NCBI RefSeq assembly: GCF_900141935.1 | Contig: NZ_FQYX01000038.1 | Coordinates: forward strand, 1 to 33,688 | DNA length: 33,688 bases | Direction of reading: 5' to 3' | Source of the DNA: Arenibacter nanhaiticus | Lineage (GTDB): Bacteria; Bacteroidota; Bacteroidia; Flavobacteriales; Flavobacteriaceae | The notes under the pieces: model-generated | Seen by the model: only the letters and a program-made list of their open reading frames with translations | The model's database searches: none | What the model was told of the DNA's origin: nothing | In this document: positions 1 through 8,211 of the stretch, piece after piece | Numbering within the stretch: position 1 is the stretch's first letter | How the letters are laid out: every line of letters starts with the position of its first letter | Position numbers and translations under genes: made by a program

Positions 1-1
1 C

Positions 2-241
2 TTCCCAGTGGAAAAGAACCAGGCGGTAGCTCTGTTTAATTTTATCAATCAATTATATGAAAACACCTGCTTTATCATTACCACAAATAAAATGGCCGCC
101 GATTGGGCCAGAATGCTGGATGATGAAGTGCTGGCTACAGCGCTACTTGATAGATTGCTCTACCGATGTGACGTAATGAATCTATCTGGAAAAAGTTATA
201 GAATGGAGAATAGAAAAACTTTTTTTGAACAGAAGGAATAA
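2..241 (+). CDS. istB: IstB-like ATPase of IS21 family, C-terminal fragment
   Basis: The last 79 codons of an IstB-type AAA+ ATPase, the helper that delivers the IstA transposase to target DNA. The fragment shows the FNFINQLYE stretch, the IITTNK sensor region and [10 protein letters not shown]...GKSYR, all typical of the IstB C-terminus. The Walker A and B motifs must lie upstream of the window. The frame is open from base 2; the GTG at base 8 is internal and not a start. The stop at 239-241 is followed by the IS terminal repeats. The IstB assignment is firm; whether the full copy is intact cannot be seen. Confidence 0.88.
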   Translation, partial: FPVEKNQAVALFNFINQLYENTCFIITTNKMAADWARMLDDEVLATALLDRLLYRCDVMNLSGKSYRMENRKTFFEQKE

Positions 242-262
242 CCTCATTATATTTACAAAGAT

Positions 263-330
263 TGTGCATTCTTGTTGCCAAAAACTGTGCACTCTTATTT
301 GCCAATTTCTGAGCATTGTTACTTACCGAT
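263..330 (+). repeat. Three subterminal direct repeats of the IS21 right end
   Basis: Three imperfect copies of about 20 bases lie head to tail: TGTGCATTCTTGTTGCCAA near 263, TGTGCACTCTTATTTGCCAA near 286 and TGAGCATTGTTACTTACCGA near 310. They sit between the istB stop and the metE junction. Multiple spaced end repeats are the usual transposase-binding sites of IS21-family elements. Confidence 0.7.
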
Positions 331-334
331 TACA

Positions 335-1637
335 TCTTGAAAATGATGAAGAAAATCTACCTTCAGAAATAAAACAATGGTTAGCATTTTCTAAACAGAA
401 ACTGGTAGAATTAGGGGACTTAAAAGCATTGGCTTCTGATTCTTATACCGAGGAAATTGAAGGCAAGCTTCGATTAAACAAGGAAGCGTTCTTAAGCAGA
501 AAGGCTTCGGCAACGATACATCACCATCCTACCAAGGAAAGGGTGAGCAGGCTTAACGCTAAGGATAGTTCTAGAAATAATGCCTTTTCGGTGCGTAGGG
601 AAGCGCAACAAAAGGAATTGCAGCTGCCTTTATTTCCCACTACTACTATAGGCTCTTTTCCGCAGACCAATGAAGTAAGGAAATGGCGCGCTCAAAATAA
701 AAAAGGTGCCATCAGTCAAGAAACTTATGACGAACTGCTTCAAGAAGAAACCGAAGAGACAATTCGTTTTCAGGAAGAAATAGGACTGGATGTTCTTGTT
801 CATGGAGAATTTGAACGAAATGATATGGTGGAATATTTTGGAGAAAAACTCCATGGTTTTGCATTTTCGAATAATGGATGGGTGCAGAGTTATGGGAGTC
901 GTTGTGTAAAACCTCCAATTATCTATGGCGATGTACATAGGGATCAACCAATGACCGTAAAATGGACTTCGTATGCGCAATCCTTGACCCAAAAGCCAGT
1001 GAAGGGAATGCTTACTGGTCCGGTTACTATTTTGCAGTGGTCCTTTGTGCGCAATGATCAGCCACGATCGGTTACTTGTAAACAGATAGCCCTAGCGATC
1101 AGGGACGAAGTGGTAGATTTGGAAAGCGCGGGCATAAAGGTTATTCAAATAGACGAACCTGCCATACGAGAAGGCTTGCCTTTGCGTAAAGAGTATTGGA
1201 AAGCATACTTGGAATGGGCTGTGGAAAGTTTCCGTATTTCGGCATGCGGCGTGGCCGACAAAACCCAAATACATACCCATATGTGCTATTCCGAGTTTAA
1301 TGATATTATCGAGAGTATAGCGGCCTTGGATGCCGATGTTATCACTATTGAAACATCGCGCTCAGAAATGGAGCTGCTCGATGCTTTTGTGAATTTTAAA
1401 TACCCTAACGAAATTGGACCGGGAGTATATGATATTCACTCGGCGAGAGTGCCTAATGAGGAGGAGATGGAAATCTTAATACACAAGGCAGCTAGTCTTT
1501 TGCCAAAGGAAAACATTTGGGTGAACCCAGATTGCGGATTAAAGACCAGGGATTGGCCCGAAACAAAATTGGCATTGATTAATTTGGTAAAAGTAGCTAA
1601 GAAATTAAGAAAAGAAGCTCTTGTTGCTACAGCATAA
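335..1637 (+). pseudogene. metE: MetE, C-terminal catalytic half, 5' part removed by IS21
   Basis: Cobalamin-independent methionine synthase (5-methyltetrahydropteroyltriglutamate-homocysteine methyltransferase) catalyses the last step of methionine synthesis. About 433 codons remain of a usual ~760. Similarity starts in the inter-domain linker ([13 protein letters not shown]) and runs through the whole catalytic barrel: [13 protein letters not shown], the [15 protein letters not shown] block, and the zinc ligands His and Cys of HTHMCYSEF, Glu of ITIETSRS and Cys of NPDCGLKTR. The N-terminal barrel is missing because the IS21 element ends at about 334. The frame stays open back through the IS end to a TTG at 225, so a 470-aa hybrid could be made, but its first ~36 residues are IS sequence. 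I read it as a disrupted gene. The catalytic half itself has no stop or frameshift, which suggests a recent insertion. Confidence 0.85.
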
Positions 1638-1650
1638 AAGCCTATCTGTA

Positions 1651-1682
1651 AATCCCCCGAGTTCTCTTTCGGGGGATTTTTA
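1651..1682 (+). terminator. Rho-independent terminator after metE
   Basis: A perfect 10-bp stem, AATCCCCCGA paired with TCGGGGGATT (1651-1660 with 1669-1678), has an 8-base loop and runs into five T residues. It lies 13 bases after the metE stop. Confidence 0.88.
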
Positions 1683-1806
1683 CAGTACTTATGCTTCTGT
1701 GTAAAACGACTTATTCTATGGTAATGCCGCTTTCTATTTCTTTGGTTTTTATTTTGGGTTTCCAAAATAGATTTTTGTTCAACGCCATCGCAAAAAGTCT
1801 AAGCTA

Positions 1807-4797
1807 TCAGTTTAGATTTTCGAAAAAATCTTCAAAACTCTGATTTTCCAATATATTCAGTTTTTTTCGTAGTCTATGTCGGGCAACCTTTACCGAACTT
1901 AAGGAGATGCCAAAAAGTGTTGCGATATGCTGGGAGTTGAAATTTAATTTGATAAGGGCACAAAGCCTCACCTCGCGATCGCTGAGTCTAGGGCAGTAGT
2001 TTTTTAGATTCTTAATAAAGGTGGTATGTATTTGATTGAACAAGTTGTAAAAGTTTTCCCAATCTTTATCCAGCATCAAACTATCGTCAATTAAGTTAAC
2101 GATCTTTTTTAGGTTTCTCTTTTTTGGGACATCTTGCTTGGTCTCTACCAAAAGATTGTCCTTTATTTCCGTAAGCAAATGGTTTTTATGGATGGCCCGA
2201 AGCGTGTAGTTGGTGAGTTCCTCGGTTTTAAAATTCAGTTCGTTTCGTAACTTTTTTTGACTTAATTTTTGGTTTTCCTTTTCGGCGTTTAACAAGGCAA
2301 TACGGCTTTGGTAAACTTGGTTTTGTTGTTTTTTTACTTCCTCGGTTTTTGTAGTGACCAACTCCTGTAATTTTTGTCGTTGTTTTGAAATAGAAGAAAT
2401 TCTCCATTTTAAAAATAACAACACCAAGCCAAGGATGCTTAATATGCATAGAATTTTTACCCATGTTTTTTGCCAAAAAGAAGGAAGAACGGTGATGTTG
2501 ATCGCGGAAATGGATCCGTGGTCACTAGTCATATTTTTAGCAGCACTGACTTTTAAGGTGTATTCTCCGGGTTTTAAATTAGAAAATGTTAGTACTTGTT
2601 GATTCCCAATTGTTTGCCAGTCTTTGTTGAGTCCTTCTAGTTTATACCTATATATGTTCTTTTTTGGGCTCCAATAGTTAGAGCTGGAAAAGTTTACCGA
2701 GAAAAGCTGGTCCTCGGGCTTTATAATCAACTGTTCTTGTGGCTTGGTGCCAAAGGAAATTTCTTGTGTTTCGTTTTTACTCAATACCGATATGGAAGTA
2801 AAAAATACCTTTGGAGCGATGCTATTGTTTGGTTTTAAATCTGAAGCTTTAAAATAGGACAACCCATGAGGGCCTCCCATAAAAATAGTACCTTCCTTAT
2901 TAATGGTAGCACTCCCTCCTTGGAAGGCTTGTATGCCATCCAAAAACCCGTAATTTTCTATGGAATTATCTGGTTTTATTTTACTGAGTCCTAGGTTAGT
3001 GCTGCACCAAATATTTTTATCATCATCTAAAAAAAGGCCGCTAATAATGATAGCATTCAACCCCTGATTTTTTCCAATTCTTTCAAAACTGTCGGTATTT
3101 CTACGATATCGATTTAAACCAAAACCATAGGTGCCTATAAGTAAGGAAAGGTCTTCGTCTTCGGCAATGGAAAGGATTCTGTTTCCACTAAGGGTGGTAG
3201 TGTCATTTTTAATAGAATTATATTTTTTCAGGCCGTTTTTGGTAAACACATTCAGTCCTAAGGAGGTGCCCACCCACATATCGCCTTTGACATCTTTATA
3301 AAGACAAGTAATGACATCGGAGTTTAAATTTGGGTCCGTGGCTACGGAATGAGTTTTTATGACTTGTAAATTGGTATTGTATATTTTAATGCCTGTGTTG
3401 CTGCCTACCCAAATATTGCCATTGTCATCTTTTTCGATTCCAAAAATCTCCTTGTTATTGTGACGCTGCTCGGCCTGTAAAAACTTCTCTAGCCTTGTAT
3501 CATAAATATTTAGACCACCACCTAGGGTGCCAATCCAAATCCGGTTTTGGCCGTCTTCAAAAAGTGACAAAACATTGTTGCCACTTAAATCACTTTCGTC
3601 TTTTGGATTATCAATAAAAACAGAAACTTCTCCTGTTTTTGGACGGTATCTTCGCAAACCATTCCTACCAGCCGTAAACCAAATGTCGCCATTAGAGGTC
3701 TCTAAAACCTGAGAACCTTGACTGTCCTTTTGGTTAAAATGAACGTCGGAAGGAGGAATATTGAAAATGATGCTGTTGTTTTTGAAAAAATTGACACCAC
3801 CATGTACCGTACCGATCCAAATAATATTGTCATTGCCTTGGTGAATAGAGAGTATGGAGTTGTCAGAAATAGGTAAGCGGCTATAGTTATTTTGTTGAAA
3901 AGATGTAAAACCATCGGTTTCCGGAAGGTATAAATTTAAGCCGCCACCATCGGTCCCTGCCCAAAGATTATTGTCTTTGTCTACACATAAGGATAGTATA
4001 ATATTATTGGTAATGCTTTTTGAATTTATGCTTTCCGATGCGGTGTATTGGCTGGTCGCATCATTATGGACATTATACTTAAATAAGCCATTGCCATTGG
4101 TGGCGATCCATAGGTTGTTGTCTTGGTCCATGGCAATGGTTGTAATTGGTGAATTGTTCTTGGTTTGGTTAAATTTTGTTGGGGAGAATTTCGAATCTTT
4201 ATATTTTATAATCCTTCCCCAGCTGGTGCTTATCCAAATAGTTCCATCCTTATCTTGAATAATACCAGTAGCAAAGCCCTTTTTATTTGGTCCATTCTTT
4301 GAAGTCAATAGGTGCTCAATCTGGGCTTTGTTGTTTTCATAGGACAAGGAGATAATGGTTCCAGAGACTGAACTGCACCAGAGCTTGTTGTTTACTTCTG
4401 TGATACTTAAAACATTTGAGGTCAAGTCTTTGTTGATGCTGGCGTTGTCGGATAGCCAAATTTCAAAACCATCTTTTTCTTGATTAAAAATATAGAGTCC
4501 CCCTGTTGTAGCAGCCCAAATCCTACCATGGGAATCTTGAAAAATATCGTTTGTCTCATAATGTTCTTTTAACAAATGGTAGGTCTTTGTTGTTTGTCCA
4601 TTGTATCGATAGATACCCAGTCTTGTGCCAAACCATAAATAACCATCCTTGTCCTGAAGGATGTTGTTAATGCGGTAATCCGTGACGCCATTTTCGTAGG
4701 CTATATTTTGAAACTGTAAAATCCTATTTTGGGAGAAGGATAAAAAGCTCAAAAAAAACAATATAAGGGTGGTGGTTGGTAACTTATAATTGGTCAT
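1807..4797 (-). CDS. Membrane sensor-regulator: two 7-repeat propellers, Y_Y_Y domain, LuxR-type HTH
   Basis: A 996-aa one-piece transcription regulator, probably the glycan sensor for the divergent susCD locus. An N-terminal signal sequence (about 1-22) is followed by about 14 repeats of the D.(D/N)G.(I/L)W.GT...GL..Y type (residues ~45-690), which fits two seven-bladed periplasmic propellers (Reg_prop). A Y_Y_Y (triple tyrosine) domain follows at ~700-765, one membrane segment at ~777-798, a coiled-coil stretch at ~800-870, and a C-terminal LuxR/GerE-like helix-turn-helix at ~935-985 (LSDREVRLCALIKL, then HIATLFGISLSSVKVARHRL). Unlike classic hybrid two-component systems it has no histidine kinase, receiver or AraC domain, so the signal presumably passes straight through the membrane to the HTH. 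It is divergent from susC with 288 bp between. The ligand is unknown. Confidence 0.9.
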   Translation of the reverse strand: MTNYKLPTTTLILFFLSFLSFSQNRILQFQNIAYENGVTDYRINNILQDKDGYLWFGTRLGIYRYNGQTTKTYHLLKEHYETNDIFQDSHGRIWAATTGGLYIFNQEKDGFEIWLSDNASINKDLTSNVLSITEVNNKLWCSSVSGTIISLSYENNKAQIEHLLTSKNGPNKKGFATGIIQDKDGTIWISTSWGRIIKYKDSKFSPTKFNQTKNNSPITTIAMDQDNNLWIATNGNGLFKYNVHNDATSQYTASESINSKSITNNIILSLCVDKDNNLWAGTDGGGLNLYLPETDGFTSFQQNNYSRLPISDNSILSIHQGNDNIIWIGTVHGGVNFFKNNSIIFNIPPSDVHFNQKDSQGSQVLETSNGDIWFTAGRNGLRRYRPKTGEVSVFIDNPKDESDLSGNNVLSLFEDGQNRIWIGTLGGGLNIYDTRLEKFLQAEQRHNNKEIFGIEKDDNGNIWVGSNTGIKIYNTNLQVIKTHSVATDPNLNSDVITCLYKDVKGDMWVGTSLGLNVFTKNGLKKYNSIKNDTTTLSGNRILSIAEDEDLSLLIGTYGFGLNRYRRNTDSFERIGKNQGLNAIIISGLFLDDDKNIWCSTNLGLSKIKPDNSIENYGFLDGIQAFQGGSATINKEGTIFMGGPHGLSYFKASDLKPNNSIAPKVFFTSISVLSKNETQEISFGTKPQEQLIIKPEDQLFSVNFSSSNYWSPKKNIYRYKLEGLNKDWQTIGNQQVLTFSNLKPGEYTLKVSAAKNMTSDHGSISAINITVLPSFWQKTWVKILCILSILGLVLLFLKWRISSISKQRQKLQELVTTKTEEVKKQQNQVYQSRIALLNAEKENQKLSQKKLRNELNFKTEELTNYTLRAIHKNHLLTEIKDNLLVETKQDVPKKRNLKKIVNLIDDSLMLDKDWENFYNLFNQIHTTFIKNLKNYCPRLSDREVRLCALIKLNFNSQHIATLFGISLSSVKVARHRLRKKLNILENQSFEDFFENLN

Positions 4798-4900
4798 TTG
4801 TTAACTTAAAATTAATGCTAGCTAATATAGTATAAAATCGATACTAATACTATTACTGTTAGGTTTTGGAAGTATTTAAATAAATTCTTTTTAACAGCTA

Positions 4901-4962
4901 ATGTAACCATCTTATGACGTTGAGCGAAACGAGATGTAACCTAAATGTAGTCTTATGTAACC
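4901..4962 (+). promoter_or_regulatory. ATGTAACC repeat cluster, candidate operator for susC / regulator
   Basis: ATGTAACC occurs three times in the divergent intergenic region, at 4901-4908, 4934-4941 and 4955-4962. The last two are 21 bp apart, about two helical turns, and are followed by CTAAATG and CTAGATT. A nearly identical pair lies upstream of the GH20 gene (10536-10565). The spacing on one face of the helix suits a dimeric HTH protein, and the adjacent LuxR-type regulator is the obvious candidate. The repeats are seen; the binding is inferred. Confidence 0.55.
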
Positions 4963-5085
4963 TAGATTTATACCCTGAACATTATTAATATTTAAGGCGT
5001 TATGTTAATTTTCGTTAAAATTTGAAGGCTGTGGAATAAATTTTATTACAGCTAACAAATAGTAAATTAACCTAAACCATTTTTT

Positions 5086-8000
5086 ATGAAAAGAATTGTG
5101 ATTTTTTGCTGTTTATTTATGATGCAACTGCATCTGAGTGCTCAGCAGCCGACTATTACCGTTAGCGGTAAAGTCATGGATGCGGAAACAGGTGACCCCA
5201 TACCTGGTGCCAGTGTTGTTGAAAAAGGAACTGCCAAAGGGGTAGTAACCGATTTTGATGGAGAATTTGAATTTAAGGTTTCTGGTAATGCTACTTTAGA
5301 AGTAAGTTATTTGGGATATGCCAGTGCTTCGGTGAAGGTAAATGGCCGCACCCAAATAAATATTAGTCTAGAGCCGCAAGCTCAGGAGCTAGGAGAAGTT
5401 GTTCTTGTAGGTTATGGAAGCCAGAAAAAAGAAAACCTTACTGGGTCCGTAAGTACTATTGCAGCCGAGCAAATAGAAAGTCGCCCGGTAAACAACGTGA
5501 TGCAGGCCTTGCAAGGAGCAGCTCCTGGATTATTGTTAACAGTAGGAAATTCTGGTGGTGAGCCGGGTGCCAACATGAATATGAGTATTCGTGGTGTTGG
5601 TAATCTTCAGGGTACTGGGTCTCCATTGGTAATTGTTGATGATATTCCATTGGACAACCCATCGGACTTAAATAATATTAATCCAAATGATATTGAAACC
5701 GTTTCTGTTCTTAAAGATGCTGCTTCTTCAGCTATTTACGGATCGCGAGCTGCTTTTGGGGTGATTATCGTGAAAACTAAAAGTGGTGAATCCTTGGACG
5801 GTAATAAGTTAACCTATTCTAATAGTTTTATCTACTCTTCTCCTTTGAATACGCCTGATATGATGAACTCATTGGAGTTTGCCAACTATTTTAATCTTGC
5901 TGCTACCAATGGTGGTAGTGGAGCTGTATTCTCGGATGAGGTGATGGAGCGTATTAAGGCTTATCTAGCTGACCCAGAGAACACTCCGGTAACCGTTCCA
6001 AATGCGGATGGTACCCGTTGGCAACAGTATACTGGCTCTAACGCCAATACCAATTGGTTTAAAGAAATGTACAAGAGTGTTGTAATGCGCCAGCAGCACA
6101 ACCTTAGTTTTTCTGGAAAACAAAAAGGAGTGAATTATAATGTTTCCGGATCTATTTTAGATGCTCCTGGTATTATGAATTATGGAGATGATGCTTATAA
6201 GCGCTATACCTTTAATTCTAAGGTTTCTAGTAAAATGAACGATTGGCTTACTTTTGAGGCCAATTTAAGGTTGTCTCGTGCCGAGACTGACCGTCCTAGC
6301 TACGACAGAGGTCTTTATTTGCACAACATAGCCAGAAGATGGCCAGTTAATGGTGTGGTAATGCCTAATGGTAGCTATAGTGATGGTTCCGAAATTCCAT
6401 TTCTTTTACAAGGGGGGCGATACAAAGAAACAGATCAAAGTTTAGATGGGTCGGTGAATTTTGTAATAGAACCTATTAAGGACTTAAAAATTAAGCCTAG
6501 CCTTCTGTATCGTACCAATAACTTCAACTATGGAAATCACAATGCCAAGGTATCGGTTATAGAGCCTGATGGTGAGGAGAGATTTGTAAGAAGTAACAAC
6601 GGTTTTTCTAGATATGCTAGTGAGCGTACATATTTGTCGCCTAACTTGGTAGTTTCTTATGAAAAGTCGGTTAACGAAGCGCATAATTTTGCCGGTTTAG
6701 TTGGATACCAGCAAGAAGAGACTAATTATACCAGTTTGTGGGGTGCGAAAAATGATCTTATCACCGACGGTGTTCCTTCTATTTCTACTGGGGTAGGTGA
6801 GGACAATGTTAATGATTCTGCTGGATCATATGCTACACAAGGGTATTTCGGTAGATTTACTTATAACTACAAGGAAAAATATCTGTTTGAAGTTAACGGT
6901 CGTTATGATGCCTCTTCGCGTTTTGCATCGGATAGTCGTTGGGATTTCTTCCCATCTGTTTCTGCAGGATATAATATTGCCAAGGAAAATTTTTGGACAA
7001 TAGATCAGATCGAAATGTTCAAGCTTCGTTATTCAACAGGTAGCATTGGGAATCAAAACGTACCTAATTATCTATATGTAGGTCGTATGCCAATTAGAAC
7101 CAACTTATGGTGGTTGGGTAACAACGGGAGACCTAATTATACTTTAACTCCTGGTATTATCAGTCCAGATATTACCTGGGAAACTGTTTCTACGGATAAC
7201 TATGGTGTTGATGTAGCTGCCCTTAACAATCGTTTACAGTTCTCGTTCGAATATTTTATCAGGACTACAAAAGATATGTTTGGTCCAGCAGAACGTCTAC
7301 CAGCAGTTTTAGGAACCAATGCCCCACAATCGAATAATGCCAACTTGGAGACCAAAGGTTTTGATTTCAACGTATCATGGAAGGATATGATTGGAGATGT
7401 TGGGTATAATGTTGGACTAGTACTTTCTGATGCGGTAACAACCGTAACTGAATATTCTAACCCTAACAACTTATTGAATACCTACAGAGCTGGCCAAAAA
7501 TTAGGAGAAATCTGGGGCTTCGAAACTGTAGGTTTATACCAGAATCAGGCAGAAATAGATAATGGGGCCGATCAAACTCCAATATATGGAGGCGTATGGT
7601 ATCCTGGAGATGTACAATACAAGGATCTAAACGGAGATGGAAAAGTAGATTATGGAGATTCTACTTCAGACAATCCTGGGGATAGAAAGGTAATAGGAAA
7701 CTCAACTCCTAGATATTCTTTTGGATTTAATGCTGGATTGGATTATAAAGGATTCGATTTTGCCATGCTTTGGCAAGGAGTTGCTAAAAGAGAAGTATGG
7801 GCCGGTGGCGCATATACTTTTGGAGCAGTGGGTAACCTTTGGCAATCTGCAGGAATGAAAGAACATTTAAATTATTGGTCAGAAGAGAATCCAAATGGAT
7901 TTTTCCCAAGACCAACCTTTAGATCTACTTGGAGAAACCAGCAGACTCAAACTAGATATTTACAGGACGCTGCTTATATACGTTTAAAAAATATAAGCTT

Positions 8001-8199
8001 AGGATATAATTTCCAATCTAATGTGCTTGAGTCTTTGGGGCTAAAAAAGCTTAGATTGTTTGTGACTGGAGAGAACTTGGTTACTATCTCTGATATATCT
8101 GGAATTTTTGATCCTGAAGCAACCGGAGGGTATTGGGGTAACGGAAAAATCTATCCGCTACAAAAATCATACTCAATGGGATTGAACGTACAATTTTAA
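5086..8199 (+). CDS. susC: SusC/RagA-type TonB-dependent outer-membrane transporter
   Basis: A 1037-aa TonB-linked outer-membrane porin that, with its SusD partner, imports oligosaccharide across the outer membrane. It has a signal peptide (1-~19, LHLSAQ), then a carboxypeptidase-D-regulatory-like domain at ~24-97 (VSGKVMDAETGDPIPGASV, GVVTDFDGEF, YLGY), the SusC signature GEVVLVGYGSQKK at ~103-115, a plug at ~118-230 (SIRGVGN, PLVIVDDIPLDN, VLKDAASSAIYGSRAAFGVI) and a 22-strand-type barrel ending in an aromatic residue (LNVQF). It lacks an STN domain, so it is unlikely to signal through an anti-sigma factor; control by the divergent propeller/HTH protein fits better. SusD follows after 12 bp. 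The generic name is given for family only; the substrate is not shown by the sequence. Confidence 0.93.
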   Translation: MKRIVIFCCLFMMQLHLSAQQPTITVSGKVMDAETGDPIPGASVVEKGTAKGVVTDFDGEFEFKVSGNATLEVSYLGYASASVKVNGRTQINISLEPQAQELGEVVLVGYGSQKKENLTGSVSTIAAEQIESRPVNNVMQALQGAAPGLLLTVGNSGGEPGANMNMSIRGVGNLQGTGSPLVIVDDIPLDNPSDLNNINPNDIETVSVLKDAASSAIYGSRAAFGVIIVKTKSGESLDGNKLTYSNSFIYSSPLNTPDMMNSLEFANYFNLAATNGGSGAVFSDEVMERIKAYLADPENTPVTVPNADGTRWQQYTGSNANTNWFKEMYKSVVMRQQHNLSFSGKQKGVNYNVSGSILDAPGIMNYGDDAYKRYTFNSKVSSKMNDWLTFEANLRLSRAETDRPSYDRGLYLHNIARRWPVNGVVMPNGSYSDGSEIPFLLQGGRYKETDQSLDGSVNFVIEPIKDLKIKPSLLYRTNNFNYGNHNAKVSVIEPDGEERFVRSNNGFSRYASERTYLSPNLVVSYEKSVNEAHNFAGLVGYQQEETNYTSLWGAKNDLITDGVPSISTGVGEDNVNDSAGSYATQGYFGRFTYNYKEKYLFEVNGRYDASSRFASDSRWDFFPSVSAGYNIAKENFWTIDQIEMFKLRYSTGSIGNQNVPNYLYVGRMPIRTNLWWLGNNGRPNYTLTPGIISPDITWETVSTDNYGVDVAALNNRLQFSFEYFIRTTKDMFGPAERLPAVLGTNAPQSNNANLETKGFDFNVSWKDMIGDVGYNVGLVLSDAVTTVTEYSNPNNLLNTYRAGQKLGEIWGFETVGLYQNQAEIDNGADQTPIYGGVWYPGDVQYKDLNGDGKVDYGDSTSDNPGDRKVIGNSTPRYSFGFNAGLDYKGFDFAMLWQGVAKREVWAGGAYTFGAVGNLWQSAGMKEHLNYWSEENPNGFFPRPTFRSTWRNQQTQTRYLQDAAYIRLKNISLGYNFQSNVLESLGLKKLRLFVTGENLVTISDISGIFDPEATGGYWGNGKIYPLQKSYSMGLNVQF

Positions 8200-8211
8200 A
8201 TTATAAACAAC

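Larger units (their letters stand above)
1..334 (+). mobile_element. 3' end of an IS21-family insertion sequence
   Basis: The right end of an IS21-type element. It holds the tail of istB (2-241) followed by about 90 bases with three direct repeats and then an abrupt switch into metE coding sequence. IS21-family elements typically end in TG...CA with several subterminal repeats. The last CA before metE similarity resumes is at 333-334, so I place the end there; this could be off by a few bases. The left end and istA lie outside the window. The end repeats do not match, in either orientation, those of the element at 33389-33688, so the two are different IS21 relatives. Confidence 0.75.

Noticed and set aside
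225-334. The N-terminal extension of the metE remnant as a true protein start
   Set aside because: The residues are encoded by IS21 end repeats, not by metE, so it is a fusion by insertion.
630-992. A 120-codon minus-strand frame inside metE
   Set aside because: It lies antisense to well-conserved MetE catalytic sequence and has no protein-like motif.
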